DNA of 64,000 nucleotides from Catenulispora rubra (GCF_015356825.1 NZ_JAACYW010000023.1:1-64000), one strand, 5' to 3'. Positions 50,863 to 60,717 are shown, counted from the first letter of the stretch. Notes: a model not told the origin generated them from the sequence alone. Translations and numbers: made by a program.

Positions 50863-52506
50863 ATGCATGTCACGACCAAGGCCCGGCTGGCTGTCGCCGC
50901 CGTGGCCGCGTCTGCGGTCAGCATGGGAGTGGCGGCACCTTCCTTCGCGGCGGCGGCTCCGCTTCCGGCATCGGCATCAACTCCGGCGTCCCTCGGTCTC
51001 ATATCGGCGGCCCTGCAGATCGGCCACGACACGAGCAGCACCAATCCGTTGGCGACGGTCTTCACCGTCCACGCCGGTGACACCGATCCCGCTGCGAAAC
51101 TGACCTACACGCTGGATTTCGGGGACAATTCGAAACTGGTCAGCGGTCCGGTGACCGGCCACACCGGTGAGGTGACGGTCCTCTATACGTACAAGGCCGC
51201 CGGCACCTACCCCGTGAAGCTGACCGTCTCCGACGGTACGGACTCGGCTGACGCGACGCAGTCGTACACCGCGACGATCGTGTCGGCGCAGACGACCGTG
51301 ACGACCACGACCGGTTCTCTGGCGGTCTCGGCGGATCTGTCCAAGTGCGCCCCGGCGCACGGCGGGACCATCGCCAAGCTCACCCTCAACTGGGGTGACG
51401 GATCAACCCTCGTGATCGAGAACCCGACCGCGCAGGACCTGGCGACTCCGGTCGCCCACTCCTACACCGCGGCCGGTGTCTACTCGGTCCAGACCACGGT
51501 CGTCGACCAGGACCGGGCGTCCGCGACTTCGACGCAGCAGGTCACCGTCGGTACTCCGACGTCCGGGACGCCCGGCGGCACCGCGGTCTCGCGGATCTCC
51601 GGCGCCGACCGCTACCAGACCGCGATCGCGATCTCCTCGAAGCTCGCCGCGGGTTCCGCGCCGGCCGTCGTGCTGGCCACCGGCGGGACCTTCCCGGACG
51701 CGCTGGCCGGCGTGCCGCTGGCGAAGCAGGTCGGCGGCCCGCTGCTGCTGACGCCGACCGCCGGCCCGAACGCCGCGGTCACCGCCGAGATCAAGCGGGT
51801 CCTGAAGCCCGGCGGCACGGTGTACGTGCTCGGCGGCACCAACGCGGTCTCGCAGTCGGTGGTCTCCGCGCTGGGCTCGGTGAACGTGACCCGCATCGGC
51901 GGCGCCGACCGCTACCAGACCGCGCTGAAGATCGCCGACCGGCTCGGCGACCCGGGCAACGTGGTGCTGGCGACCGGCGCGGACTACGCCGACGCACTCG
52001 CGGCCGGCCCGTACGCCTCGGACGTCTTCGGCGCCGACGCCGCGCACCCGGCGGCGATCCTGCTGACTGAAGGCATGCAGCTGCCGGCCGACGTGAAGAC
52101 CTACCTGGCCAAGGCGCACGCCGTGGCGGCGGTCGGCGGCCAAGCGGTCACCGCGGCCCGGATCGCGCACGTCACGGTGGCCCCCGGCGCGAGCTTCCCC
52201 GGCTTCGACCGCTACTTCACCGCGGCGCTGGTCGCCGCGACCTTCAAGGGTGAGAAGGCCGCGGGCGTCGCCACCGGCGAGAACTTCGCCGACGCCCTCA
52301 CCGGCGCGGCCTACCTGGCCCAGGCCGGCGGCCCGCTGGTCCTCACCCCGACCCACCTGCTCGCCCCCGCGACCTGGGCTGCCCTCCAAGGCATCGAAGC
52401 CTCGGTCGGCCCCTCCGGCACCGTCGAGGTCTTCGGCGGCCCGGTGGCGGTCAGCAGCACCACGGTCCAGGCCGTGACCGACGCAGTGCACGGCCACATG
52501 GCCTGA
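50863..52506 (+). CDS. Secreted PKD-domain protein with three cell wall-binding repeats (CWB2)
   Basis: 547 residues. Signal peptide of about 30 residues (ARLAVAAVAASAVSMGVAAP). Two PKD-like beta-sandwich domains: LDFGDNSKLVSG with YKAAGTYPVKLTVSDG, and LNWGDGST with YTAAGVYSVQTTVVD. Three PF04122 repeats start near RISGADRYQTAIAIS, RIGGADRYQTALKIA and GFDRYFTAALVA. CWB2 repeats attach proteins non-covalently to wall polymers, so this is a surface protein. Strong GGAGGA; start ATG 50863 begins the signal peptide. A homologous gene follows. Confidence 0.92.
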   Translation: MHVTTKARLAVAAVAASAVSMGVAAPSFAAAAPLPASASTPASLGLISAALQIGHDTSSTNPLATVFTVHAGDTDPAAKLTYTLDFGDNSKLVSGPVTGHTGEVTVLYTYKAAGTYPVKLTVSDGTDSADATQSYTATIVSAQTTVTTTTGSLAVSADLSKCAPAHGGTIAKLTLNWGDGSTLVIENPTAQDLATPVAHSYTAAGVYSVQTTVVDQDRASATSTQQVTVGTPTSGTPGGTAVSRISGADRYQTAIAISSKLAAGSAPAVVLATGGTFPDALAGVPLAKQVGGPLLLTPTAGPNAAVTAEIKRVLKPGGTVYVLGGTNAVSQSVVSALGSVNVTRIGGADRYQTALKIADRLGDPGNVVLATGADYADALAAGPYASDVFGADAAHPAAILLTEGMQLPADVKTYLAKAHAVAAVGGQAVTAARIAHVTVAPGASFPGFDRYFTAALVAATFKGEKAAGVATGENFADALTGAAYLAQAGGPLVLTPTHLLAPATWAALQGIEASVGPSGTVEVFGGPVAVSSTTVQAVTDAVHGHMA

Positions 52507-52689
52507 CCGGCCAGCACCCCCAAAGCTTGGCCGCGGCCGGGCGACGGACCCACGAGGTCCGCCACCGCCCCGCGACCAGGCCCCGGCACCGAAAGGCGAC
52601 CGGGGCACCACACAACTGAAGATTGCAGACCAGAAACGCCGGAGAAGCCCGTCCCAGGCACCCGGCCCATTCCGGAGGTCCCCCCAATA

Positions 52690-54462
52690 ATGGGAAACCA
52701 GAACAACCACTCTGTGGCACGCAAGCGCCTCTCGACGCTGGCCATCACCACCACCCTGGCCGCGGTCGGCGTCGGCGTCGTCGGCGCCGGTGCGGCGAAC
52801 GCGGCGACCGCGCCGCAGGCGCACGGCAACACCAACGCGGTGACCGCTGCCCCGGCCGCGGCTGTCGCGGTCACCGCGGGCACCGGCTCGAGCAGCCTGA
52901 CCGCGACCGCCAGCCTGGCCGGCACCTCGGTGGACCCGACTCTCGTGGCCGCCACGACGGGCACCATCTCGTGGGACAGCACGAAGAGCGCGACCACGCC
53001 GCTCGTGTTCGACACGACGACTGGTGCGGTGAAGACCGCGTCGCTCACCAACGTCTACACCGCTCCCGGCACGTACACCGTCACGGTGAAGGTGAACGAC
53101 GGCACCAACGCGGAGATCACGAAGACCACCACCGTCACGGTGACCGACGAGACGCTCGCCGCGTCGCTGTCGGCGAGCACGGTCACCAAGAGCAAGGCCG
53201 TGACCCTGGACCTGACCGGCTCGTCGGTCGACAAGTCGGTCGCCAACAGCGCCGTCACCACGATCAGCTGGGGCGACAAGAGCACCCCGGCGACCATCAA
53301 GGGTGACCCGGCGCTGATCAAGACCGGCGACGCGAACCTGACCCACACCTTCGCCGCCGACGGCAGCTACACCGTCACGGTGACCCTGGACGACGGTCTG
53401 AAGACCAAGACCTCGGTGCAGACCAAGACCTTCACCGTGAAGGTCAGCGACACCGTCGTCGTGCAGGCCGCCGGCGCGACCCGCTACGACACCGGCGTCC
53501 AGATCTCGCAGCACCAGTGGGCGAGCACCGGCGTCACCACCGACACGCGCACCCAGGCCAAGGCCGTCGTGCTGGCCACCGGCAACGACTTCGCCGACGC
53601 GCTGGTCGCCGTGCCGCTGGCCAAGAAGGTCCAGGGCCCGCTGCTGCTGACCGACGGTCTGGCCACCACGACCAACTCCGCGGTGCTGACCGAGATCCAG
53701 CGCGTGCTGCCGACCAAGGGCACCAAGATCTTCCTGCTGGGCGGCACCATGGCGCTCAACGAGGGCATCGAGAAGCAGCTCCAGAAGCTCGGCTACACCA
53801 CCGAGCGCCTGGCCGGTGCGGACCGCTTCGCGACCGCCCTGGACGTCGCCACGTCCAAGGACGCCATGAACGACCCGTCGCACGTCATCGTCGCCCGCGG
53901 CGACGAGGGCACCAACCACGACGGCTTCGCCGACGCGCTGGCGGCGGGCCCGTACGCGGCCAACGTGTTCGGCGCCGGCAGCGGCGGCTCGGCCGTGGTT
54001 CTGAGCAACTTCAAGACCTTCGACCCGGCGACCCAGGCTTACGTGCAGAGCAAGCTGCACGCCGGCGAGCAGAACGTGGCCGCCATCGGTGGCCAGGCCG
54101 CCACAGCGATGACGGCCATCAAGGGCTCGGCGGGCACCTACTCGACCGCCGTCGGCGCGACCCGCTACGAGACCGCCGCCATGGTCGCGTCGCACTTCCT
54201 GCCGAACGGCAAGGGGGCTCAGATCGGTATCGCCACCGGCACCGTCTTCGCGGACGCCCTGACCGGTGGCGCCTACCAGGCCACCGTCGGCGGCCCGCTG
54301 CTGCTGACCGACCCGAAGGTGCTGCCGGCTTCCACCGCGGCCGCTGTGGCCGGCTTCTCCACCCAGGAGATCAACATCTTCGGTGGCAACGCGGCGATCT
54401 CGCCCGCCGTCGCCAAGGAGATCGCCGCCCTGCTGAACGTCACCACCATCGGCAAGTTCTAA
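52690..54462 (+). CDS. Secreted PKD-domain protein with three cell wall-binding repeats (CWB2)
   Basis: 590 residues. Signal peptide (LAITTTLAAVGVGVVGAGAA, cleavage near ANA-AT). Two PKD-like domains: ISWDSTKS...YTAPGTYTVTVKVNDG and ISWGDKST...FAADGSYTVTVTLDDG. CWB2 repeats at AAGATRYDTGVQIS, RLAGADRFATALDVA and AVGATRYETAAMVA, with FADAL and GGNAAIS blocks. GGAGG upstream. Codon use is very biased to C-ending codons, suggesting high expression. It lies 183 bases after its paralogue, the gap showing no feature beyond the ribosome-binding site. A strong terminator ends the unit. Confidence 0.93.
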   Translation: MGNQNNHSVARKRLSTLAITTTLAAVGVGVVGAGAANAATAPQAHGNTNAVTAAPAAAVAVTAGTGSSSLTATASLAGTSVDPTLVAATTGTISWDSTKSATTPLVFDTTTGAVKTASLTNVYTAPGTYTVTVKVNDGTNAEITKTTTVTVTDETLAASLSASTVTKSKAVTLDLTGSSVDKSVANSAVTTISWGDKSTPATIKGDPALIKTGDANLTHTFAADGSYTVTVTLDDGLKTKTSVQTKTFTVKVSDTVVVQAAGATRYDTGVQISQHQWASTGVTTDTRTQAKAVVLATGNDFADALVAVPLAKKVQGPLLLTDGLATTTNSAVLTEIQRVLPTKGTKIFLLGGTMALNEGIEKQLQKLGYTTERLAGADRFATALDVATSKDAMNDPSHVIVARGDEGTNHDGFADALAAGPYAANVFGAGSGGSAVVLSNFKTFDPATQAYVQSKLHAGEQNVAAIGGQAATAMTAIKGSAGTYSTAVGATRYETAAMVASHFLPNGKGAQIGIATGTVFADALTGGAYQATVGGPLLLTDPKVLPASTAAAVAGFSTQEINIFGGNAAISPAVAKEIAALLNVTTIGKF

Positions 54463-54523
54463 GAACCTGCTTGTGGTACCGGACGCTTTCGCGAGCGTCT
54501 GACAACTGAACAGCTAGAGCACA

Positions 54524-54562
54524 GCTGGCCCGCCGGATTCCTCCGGCGGGCCAGCGGTTTTT
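54524..54562 (+). terminator. Strong intrinsic terminator
   Basis: A perfect 14-bp stem (GCTGGCCCGCCGGA and complement) with a TTCC loop, followed by GGTTTTT. The only hairpin in this window with a true T-run. Confidence 0.92.
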
Positions 54563-54578
54563 GCTCTCTAAGACTTGC

Positions 54579-55604
54579 TCAGTGCTGCGTGCTGCTCGCC
54601 GCCGGCCGGTTGAAGTACGACTTCCCGTTCTGCAGCGCCGTGCCCTTCATCAGGGTGCTGACCGTCACGAACGTGTACCCCTGCTGCTTGAGCCGCTGGA
54701 TCACCGCGGGCATCGCGTCGACCGTGGTCTTGTGCGTGTCGTGGGACAGGACGATGCGGCCCGGCTTGGCGTGGCCGACGATCTGGTCCGCGATACGGGT
54801 CGGGTCCGGGTACTTCCAGTCCTCCGGGTCGACGCGCCACATGATGAACGGGAAGCCTGCGACGGTGCGGACCGTGTCGTCGACCGCGCCGTAGGGCGGC
54901 CGGACCAAGGTCGGGCGCGGTATGCCGGTCGCGGCTATCGCGTCGGCGGCGCGATTGATCTCGTTCTGGACCGCGACGGCGGACAGGGTCGAGAGGTCTT
55001 TGTGGTCCCAGGTGTGGTTGCCGACCTCGTTGCCCTCCGCGTACTCGCGGTTGACCAGGGCCGGGTACTTGACGGCCTGGTCGCCGAGGACGAAGAAGGT
55101 GGCCGGGACGTTCTGCGCCTTCAGCAGGTCCAGCAGCCGGCCGGTGTCCGGGCCGGGGCCGTCGTCGAAGGTGAGGGCGATGCACTTGGCGACCGAACAG
55201 TCGACGTTCGCGTTGGTGCGGGGCGTGGCCGGCGGGCGGTAGCCGGGGGTGGTGTTCGGGGCGATCGGCGTCGTGCCAGAGGTGTTCGGGGTGCTCGGGC
55301 CGCCGGAGCTGGACCCGCCGCCGTGCGACTGTGACTGCGGCTGTGACTGCGGCTGCGACGGGGACGTCGAGCCGCCGGAGGAGTTCGACCCGTTCTGGCT
55401 GTCGGGACCAGGACTGGAACCCGGACTGGTCCGCGTCGGCGCCGGTCTCGCGCCGGACCCCGTCGCACTCCGTCCGCCGGAGCCGCCACTCGCACACGCC
55501 GTCGCGGCGATGCCGACCGCGCCGAGGACGGCGACGGCGGCGAGGGCCTGCTTGCGGGCGGGGAAGCGGGACAAGAGCGGGCGAATCATCGGACAATCAT
55601 TCAC
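54579..55604 (-). CDS. Polysaccharide deacetylase lipoprotein (NodB family)
   Basis: 341 residues. Signal peptide with lipobox ATAC near residue 36; then a Ser/Pro/Gln-rich linker with QPQSQ repeats; then the NodB domain from about 140: ALTFDDGPGPDTG (catalytic Asp/metal Asp), NHTWDHKDL (metal His pair), RPPYGAVDD, WRVDPEDWKYPD and VLSHDTH. It removes N-acetyl groups from wall polysaccharide or peptidoglycan outside the cell. The start is GTG 55604 or ATG 55589; neither has a clear ribosome-binding site. Confidence 0.9.
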   Translation of the reverse strand: MNDCPMIRPLLSRFPARKQALAAVAVLGAVGIAATACASGGSGGRSATGSGARPAPTRTSPGSSPGPDSQNGSNSSGGSTSPSQPQSQPQSQSHGGGSSSGGPSTPNTSGTTPIAPNTTPGYRPPATPRTNANVDCSVAKCIALTFDDGPGPDTGRLLDLLKAQNVPATFFVLGDQAVKYPALVNREYAEGNEVGNHTWDHKDLSTLSAVAVQNEINRAADAIAATGIPRPTLVRPPYGAVDDTVRTVAGFPFIMWRVDPEDWKYPDPTRIADQIVGHAKPGRIVLSHDTHKTTVDAMPAVIQRLKQQGYTFVTVSTLMKGTALQNGKSYFNRPAASSTQH

Positions 55605-55710
55605 TGTGGGTCCGGATGTTCCATAACCGCACTGCTCAGGGCAGCCGGGTGAATCAGGGCATCACCATGGGTGATCAAGCGGATACGAGTCGATTCGATA
55701 TCTTTCGTGC

Positions 55711-57096
55711 GTGCAATCCCACGAGCACCGCACCCGGATCCGCGCCGGCGCACCCGGTGCCCCCGGCCTGGAGGAACGCGCCGTCGAGCCGTCCTCGGCG
55801 GCGCGCGTCATCGACCTCGGCCTCCGGATCGGCGAGCTGCTGCTGGCCAGCGGCGAGGGCAGCGAGGACGTCGAGGTCGCGATGGTCGGCATCACCGAGG
55901 CGTACGGGCTCTCGGGCTGCGAGACCAACGTCACCTTCACCGTCGTCACGCTGTCCTACCAGCTGAGCCTGACCGACACGCCGCTCTCGCTGGAGCGGGT
56001 GGTGCGGCGGCGGACCGTGGACTACACGAGCCTGGCCGAGCTGCACCGGCTCGCCGTGGACATCAGCACGGACGGGATGACGCTGGAGGAGGCGTACCGA
56101 CGGCTGGCGGCCATCCGCCGGAACAAGTACCCGTATCCGCCGTGGGTGATCGTCGGCAGCCTCGGAGCCATCGCCGCGACCGCGGCTCTGCTGGTCGGCG
56201 GCGGGTACCTGGCCAGCCTGGTGGCCTTCGGCTGCGCGATCCTCGGGGACTGGCTGTACAGACAGCTGGCGAAGACCGGCCTGCCGTCCTTCTACCTGCT
56301 GGCGGTGGCGGCGGTCCCGGGGGCGATCGCGGCGATCATCCTGGACCGGCTCGGGGTCCGCATCAACAGCTCGGCGGTGGTCGTCGGCGGGGTGTTCACG
56401 GTGTTGCCGGGGCGGGCGCTGGTGGCGGCGATCCAGGACGGGCTGACAGGCTTCTACATCACCGCCTCCGCACGGCTGCTGGAAGTGGTGTTCCTGGTCG
56501 GCGCCCTGGTCACCGGGATCACGCTGGTGCTCAAGGTGGGCCGCCAGGTCGGGGCGAGCTTCATCGTGGACGAGCATCTGGCGCCGGTCCGCGCCGAGCC
56601 TCTGATCGCCCTGGTCGCGGCGGCTCTGGGAGTGTCGTTCGCAGTAGCGGTGCACACTCCGCGGCGCATACTGCCGTTCGCCGCCATCGGCGCTGCGTTC
56701 AGTTGGGCGGCCGCCACGTATCCCGTCGAGTGGGGCCTGTCCCCGGTCGTCGCGACCGGGCTGGCCGCGATGATCGTCGGCCTGATCGGCTACCTCGTCG
56801 CACTCCGCTTCCGCACTTCAGCGCTTCCCTATGTGATTCCCGCCGTAGGGCCCCTGCTCCCCGGCTCCGCGGTGTACTTCGCCATGCTGGAGATCACCAG
56901 CGGCGACAGCCACCGCGGCATCGACTCACTGGAGGCCGCCATCTCCCTGGGCCTGGCCATCGGTGCCGGCGTGAGTCTCGGCGGCGAACTGGCGCGCGTG
57001 TTCACTCGGATGAGGGGCACCAAGGAGTTGGTCTGGCGCTTCCGGCGCGACGCGGCGGGGGAGCAGGAAGCGGGACTGCCGCCCCAGCAAGGCTGA
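55711..57096 (+). CDS. thrE: Threonine/serine exporter family protein (ThrE)
   Basis: 461 residues. The cytoplasmic N-terminal ThrE domain (LGLRIGELLLASGEGSEDVE, GCETNVTFTVVTLS, DISTDGMTLEEAYRRL) is followed by about ten membrane helices, the second half being the DUF3815-like part (VIPAVGPLLPGSAVYFAML, LEAAISLGLAIGAGVSLGGE). The single chain holds both halves, as in Corynebacterium ThrE. It exports threonine/serine or small peptides using the proton gradient. GTG 55711 is the start; no ribosome-binding site is seen. A terminator follows. Confidence 0.92.
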   Translation: MQSHEHRTRIRAGAPGAPGLEERAVEPSSAARVIDLGLRIGELLLASGEGSEDVEVAMVGITEAYGLSGCETNVTFTVVTLSYQLSLTDTPLSLERVVRRRTVDYTSLAELHRLAVDISTDGMTLEEAYRRLAAIRRNKYPYPPWVIVGSLGAIAATAALLVGGGYLASLVAFGCAILGDWLYRQLAKTGLPSFYLLAVAAVPGAIAAIILDRLGVRINSSAVVVGGVFTVLPGRALVAAIQDGLTGFYITASARLLEVVFLVGALVTGITLVLKVGRQVGASFIVDEHLAPVRAEPLIALVAAALGVSFAVAVHTPRRILPFAAIGAAFSWAAATYPVEWGLSPVVATGLAAMIVGLIGYLVALRFRTSALPYVIPAVGPLLPGSAVYFAMLEITSGDSHRGIDSLEAAISLGLAIGAGVSLGGELARVFTRMRGTKELVWRFRRDAAGEQEAGLPPQQG

Positions 57097-57133
57097 AGGA
57101 CGTGACCGCAGTCCCACAGTCACGTCCTTCAGC
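57092..57133 (+). terminator. Hairpin terminator after thrE
   Basis: A perfect 15-bp stem (GCTGAAGGACGTGAC and complement) with a 12-base loop; the left arm includes the thrE stop codon. Confidence 0.85.
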
Positions 57134-57207
57134 GGCTCTGCGCGGCACCTCTATGCGCACCTCTCCATGAGGGGCACGTAGGCGCCGCCGTAAATGGTGC
57201 CGGCCGG

Positions 57208-57435
57208 TCACCCGCCGCTCTTGCGACGGAACTGCCGCTTGGCCCCGGCCCGCCCATGCGCGGAGTGGATCTTCGAGTCCCCCGGCCCGCTCCCGGCCCC
57301 GCGGGCTCCGTTGCCCCGCTTGGCCTCCAACGCCTCCAGAAAACGCCGCTTCTGCTCGTCGGCGTCCGGAGCGACCTCCGGCCCGCCCCCCGGCTCGCCG
57401 GGCTCCGACTGCGATCCTGCCGCGGTGGCGTCCAT
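57208..57435 (-). CDS. DUF5302 domain-containing protein
   Basis: 75 residues. A short acidic N-terminus, [15 protein letters not shown], a Gly-rich linker, and the conserved basic ending [17 protein letters not shown], which marks the actinobacterial DUF5302 family. ATG 57435 has GGAGG 5 bases upstream. The frame is open far upstream through the tRNA gene, but that extension is an artefact. Function unknown; the basic tail could bind nucleic acid. Confidence 0.85.
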   Translation of the reverse strand: MDATAAGSQSEPGEPGGGPEVAPDADEQKRRFLEALEAKRGNGARGAGSGPGDSKIHSAHGRAGAKRQFRRKSGG

Positions 57436-57726
57436 ACCGGCCTCCTGATGCTGTGCGATGTGACGGAAGAGCTGTCCCAGCCAGCCTCCCACGACCACCG
57501 CGCCCCGCACCACACGGATAACACGCGTCCCGAGTCGTGCGACGTCGGACGTGACGCGAAGGCGCGGACCGAGCTGGAGCCCCGGCCGGGCCATACGTCC
57601 CAGCAGGCACCCAGTCCACCCCGCAATGCGGTTCGCGACGCAAACGCCACCCTGTAAGCTACCCACAGCCTGTCCTCGGGCCCGGGAACCGCACCATTTC
57701 CTGAACCCGTGGTCATGGCCGATCCC

Positions 57727-57799
57727 GCCCTCGTAGCTCAGGGGATAGAGCACCCGCCTCCTAAGCGGGGGGCCGTTGGTTCGAATCCAACCGGGGGCA
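57727..57799 (+). tRNA. tRNA-Arg (CCU anticodon)
   Basis: A 73-nt cloverleaf. Acceptor GCCCTCG pairs with CGGGGGC (57792-57798), discriminator A57799, and CCA is not encoded. The anticodon stem CCCGC/GCGGG encloses the loop CTCCTAA, anticodon CCT at 57760-57762. The T-loop TTCGAAT is standard. The 291-bp gap between it and the DUF5302 gene shows no other feature. Confidence 0.97.
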
Positions 57800-57921
57800 C
57801 TTTCGGTGGCGTCAGGCGATGGTCCTGGACGCTGGTTCCTGAACGCTGCTTGATGGCTGCGGTCGAGGCTGGTGGCTTCGGCGGGTGAGCGGCGGCTGGT
57901 GTTGTCTCGTGAGTGAGTAAG

Positions 57922-57927
57922 TATGCT
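57922..57927 (+). promoter_or_regulatory. -10 element of a probable leaderless kinase transcript
   Basis: TATGCT ends 6 bases before the ATG at 57934, there is no ribosome-binding site, and the spacing puts transcription start at the ATG. The -35 box is unclear. Confidence 0.45.
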
Positions 57928-57933
57928 CATCGC

Positions 57934-60126
57934 ATGACGCGCCCATTGCGTTCCACTGATCCCACGCGTATCGGCCCCTATGAGCTGACCGGGCGGATCG
58001 GGGGCGGGGGCATGGGTGACGTGTTCCTGGGGCGGTCGCCTAGTGGGCGGTTGGCGGCCGTGAAGGTGGTGCGGGATCTGCTGGCCGATGATCCGCGGTT
58101 CCGGGAGCGGTTCCGGCGTGAGGTGGCTGCCGCGCGGTCGGTGAGTGGTGCCTATACGGCGGCCGTACTGAATGCCGATCCCGATGCCGAGCGGCCCTGG
58201 CTGGCGACCGCGTACATCGACGGGCCGTCGTTGCTCTCCAGGGTCGCTGATGAGGGGTCCTTAAGCACGCAGGAGACCCGGGCCCTGGGTGCGGGGTTGG
58301 CGGAGGCGCTGCGCGACATCCATCGGGCCGGGCTGGTGCACCGCGACCTGAAGCCCGGCAACGTCCTGTTGGCGGCGGACGGGCCGCGCCTGATCGACTT
58401 CGGCATCATCCGCGCGGAGGACGGCGAGGGACTTACCGAGACTGGCTATGTGCTCGGCAGCGCCGGCTATATGGCGCCCGAACAGGCGGCCGGCGGTGAG
58501 GCGGACGCGGCGGCCGACATCTACGCGCTGGGCGCCGTCCTGACATACGCGGCGACCGGGCACGGACCGTTCGGCAACGGCCCGACGCCGGGAGTGCTGC
58601 TCCGCCAGGCATCCGGGGATCGCGACATCTCAGGGGTTCCCGAAGGGCTGCGCGACATCATGTCCCGTTGCCTGGACACACTCCCTGCAGCGCGCCCTAC
58701 TACGGACTCTCTACTAGAGCTTCTGGGCGAGAACGATAAGGACGAGAAGCGCACCGCGCGGACCAAGGTCCTCCTGGCCGCGTCGGTAAACACCCAGAAC
58801 GCTGAGATCGCCACTACGCCGACGACTCTCATGCGTGCCGAGCCCGGCAAGGGTGCGAAGAACGCTAAGGATCGCAAGGACCGGAACAGCGCTAAGAACA
58901 CTCCATCCCGTCGAAAGCTCCTCTACTTCGGGCTGGCAGGTGCGGCCGTAACCGCCTTCGGCGTTGGCGTCGCCAAAATACCCCACGGCGACGCCAAGAC
59001 GACTGGCGCCGAAACCGGCTCGACCCCCGCATCAGGCCTGCCCACCACCGTCAGCAGCGGCAGCCTCGGCGGCCCGCTGAAGAACCCCCTGTGGTCCCAC
59101 ACCGGCGTCTACGCCGACTTCCTCGCCCTGTCCGGAAACACCCTCCTGGTCCAGGGCACGACCCTCACCGCCTTCGACACCGCCGCCGGCGCCCAGCGAT
59201 GGACCGTCCCCACCGGGACCTACGCGCAGCTCAACGACGGCGTCTTCCCCGCCACCGCCGACACCGCGTACGAGACCGCGGCCGCCGGCAGCGAGCTGGT
59301 CGCGGTCACCGTCGCGAACGGCCGCCAGGCCTGGAGCGTCCCCGGACCGGCCAACTGGTTGACACGCGGCCTGGTCGGGGCCTCCGCGGACACGGTCGTG
59401 GGCTGGTCCTACATCGACGCCAACCAGCCCGACAGCGACGGACTGTGGGGAGTCGACCCGCAGACGCACCAGCTGCGGTGGCAGACGCAGATCGGCGCGG
59501 TGGACCGGGTGCCCTACTACAGCGCCGGAACCGGTCTCGTCCTGTTGTCACAGCCGCACGACAGCAAGCTGACGGCCTACAGCGCCAAGACCGGCGCCCA
59601 GGCCTGGACCGCCAAGGACGCCTCCCCGGCGACCGATCCGGCGTTCGCCACCGACATCACCAGCCACGGCACGTCCATCTACTGGGCCACCAACCGCCTC
59701 TACGCCTTCGACGCGAACGGCCGTGCCCTGTGGCCGGTGGGCGTCACCGAAAGCGACGGCGGCTCGTTCCACGCGGTCATCGCCGACGGCGACACCGTCT
59801 ACGCAGCCTCGAACGTCACGTTTGGCAGCAGTGTGATCGCCGCCTATAGGGCTTCCGACGGCGGACCGCTATGGCGTTCCGTCTGGCCGAAGTCCTACCT
59901 GGACCCGAGCCTGGAATGCCGGCTGGCTCTCGGCGGCGGCAATCTCTACATCGCCGACCACGTGACCGGCACCCTGGTCGCCCTGGACGCGAAGACAGGC
60001 AAGACCCTCTGGCAGTTCCACGATCCCGCAGCCGCCGGAGCGAATACCAGCTGGCAAATCGTCGCCGACGACAACTACGTCTTCGTCGGCTACGGCACCA
60101 CCGTGCACGGGTTCAAGGCGGACTGA
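57934..60126 (+). CDS. Ser/Thr protein kinase with PQQ beta-propeller sensor
   Basis: 730 residues. Kinase domain 1-275: glycine loop [14 protein letters not shown], Lys44 in [14 protein letters not shown] with Asp138, DFG Asp155 and [10 protein letters not shown] basic juxtamembrane stretch ([14 protein letters not shown]) and one membrane helix near 328-350 ([19 protein letters not shown]) lead to an extracellular PQQ-type propeller from about 385 (repeated Trp/Gly blades such as [16 protein letters not shown] and [17 protein letters not shown]). An actinobacterial PknD-like receptor kinase; ligand and targets unknown. ATG 57934 is chosen because the kinase N-terminus and a -10 box align with it. 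Confidence 0.93.
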   Translation: MTRPLRSTDPTRIGPYELTGRIGGGGMGDVFLGRSPSGRLAAVKVVRDLLADDPRFRERFRREVAAARSVSGAYTAAVLNADPDAERPWLATAYIDGPSLLSRVADEGSLSTQETRALGAGLAEALRDIHRAGLVHRDLKPGNVLLAADGPRLIDFGIIRAEDGEGLTETGYVLGSAGYMAPEQAAGGEADAAADIYALGAVLTYAATGHGPFGNGPTPGVLLRQASGDRDISGVPEGLRDIMSRCLDTLPAARPTTDSLLELLGENDKDEKRTARTKVLLAASVNTQNAEIATTPTTLMRAEPGKGAKNAKDRKDRNSAKNTPSRRKLLYFGLAGAAVTAFGVGVAKIPHGDAKTTGAETGSTPASGLPTTVSSGSLGGPLKNPLWSHTGVYADFLALSGNTLLVQGTTLTAFDTAAGAQRWTVPTGTYAQLNDGVFPATADTAYETAAAGSELVAVTVANGRQAWSVPGPANWLTRGLVGASADTVVGWSYIDANQPDSDGLWGVDPQTHQLRWQTQIGAVDRVPYYSAGTGLVLLSQPHDSKLTAYSAKTGAQAWTAKDASPATDPAFATDITSHGTSIYWATNRLYAFDANGRALWPVGVTESDGGSFHAVIADGDTVYAASNVTFGSSVIAAYRASDGGPLWRSVWPKSYLDPSLECRLALGGGNLYIADHVTGTLVALDAKTGKTLWQFHDPAAAGANTSWQIVADDNYVFVGYGTTVHGFKAD

Positions 60127-60152
60127 GCCCCCGGACGTACGAGTCCGGGGGC
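60127..60152 (+). terminator. Hairpin terminator after the kinase gene
   Basis: GCCCCCGGAC and GTCCGGGGGC around a 6-base loop, immediately after the stop and 7 bases before the end of a convergent gene. Confidence 0.85.
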
Positions 60153-60159
60153 GGGAACG

Positions 60160-60717
60160 CTATAGCGTTTTCGACGTATCCCAGCCGGACAGGTCATAGT
60201 TGAAGTAGGCGTTCGGGAAGACGAACTTCCCGTCCGGCAGGCTGTTGAGCCCTCCGGAGCCGTCGTACGCCTTGAAGATCTCGATCGAGCGGGTCAAGCA
60301 GTTGTCGTCGACCAGGTTGTAGGACCGTGCGAAGCCGGCCGTGACCGTCGACTCCGCGGCGCTCTGGTCGTCGGCTGCCGTGTCCTTGCAGCGGTAGCTC
60401 TGGTAGCCGCCGGAGTCGTTCGCCGTCGCGAAGTCGTGGAGCATCTGCTGCTCCGTCCCGTGCTTCTCCCAGTTGCTGTTCGCCAGCGTGGCCCCGTAGT
60501 CCCAGGTGTCGCTGCCGTCGGACCAGCGGAAGGCCCAGCCGACGTGCCCGAGGGACAGCGCACCCTTGGGGGCGTCGAACATGCAGACCCGGCCGGTCGT
60601 GGCGCGTGTGCTCCTGGCGTCCGCCGTGGCGGACGGTGCGAAGGCGACGCCTGTGGTGACTGTGGCCGCGAGCGCGGCCAGGGCCATAGTGCCGGTTCCT
60701 CTATAGCGAATCCTCAT
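60160..60717 (-). CDS. Secreted protein of unknown function with Cys motifs
   Basis: 185 residues. Signal peptide of about 33 residues (MALAALAATVTTGVAFAPSA). Mature blocks GHVGWAFRWSDGSDTWDYGA, SYRCKDTA and RSYNLVDDNCLTRSIEIF, with a C-terminal FPNAYFNYDLSGW. The pattern, His/Trp early and DDNCLT later, recalls secreted streptomycete proteins that look like circularly arranged papain-type folds, but no activity is known to me. Strong GGGAGGA upstream of ATG 60717. Confidence 0.78.
   Translation of the reverse strand: MRIRYRGTGTMALAALAATVTTGVAFAPSATADARSTRATTGRVCMFDAPKGALSLGHVGWAFRWSDGSDTWDYGATLANSNWEKHGTEQQMLHDFATANDSGGYQSYRCKDTAADDQSAAESTVTAGFARSYNLVDDNCLTRSIEIFKAYDGSGGLNSLPDGKFVFPNAYFNYDLSGWDTSKTL

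Noticed and set aside
51403-54195. A 930-residue minus-strand frame opposite the two cell-wall-binding genes
   Set aside because: An antisense shadow caused by strong third-position G/C bias. It lacks folded-protein features, and the plus strand has clear domains, signal peptides and ribosome-binding sites.
57208-57930. A 240-residue minus-strand reading frame across the tRNA-Arg gene
   Set aside because: It contains the familiar peptide from a reverse-read tRNA ([13 protein letters not shown]). Only the last 75 codons, behind a GGAGG, are the DUF5302 gene.
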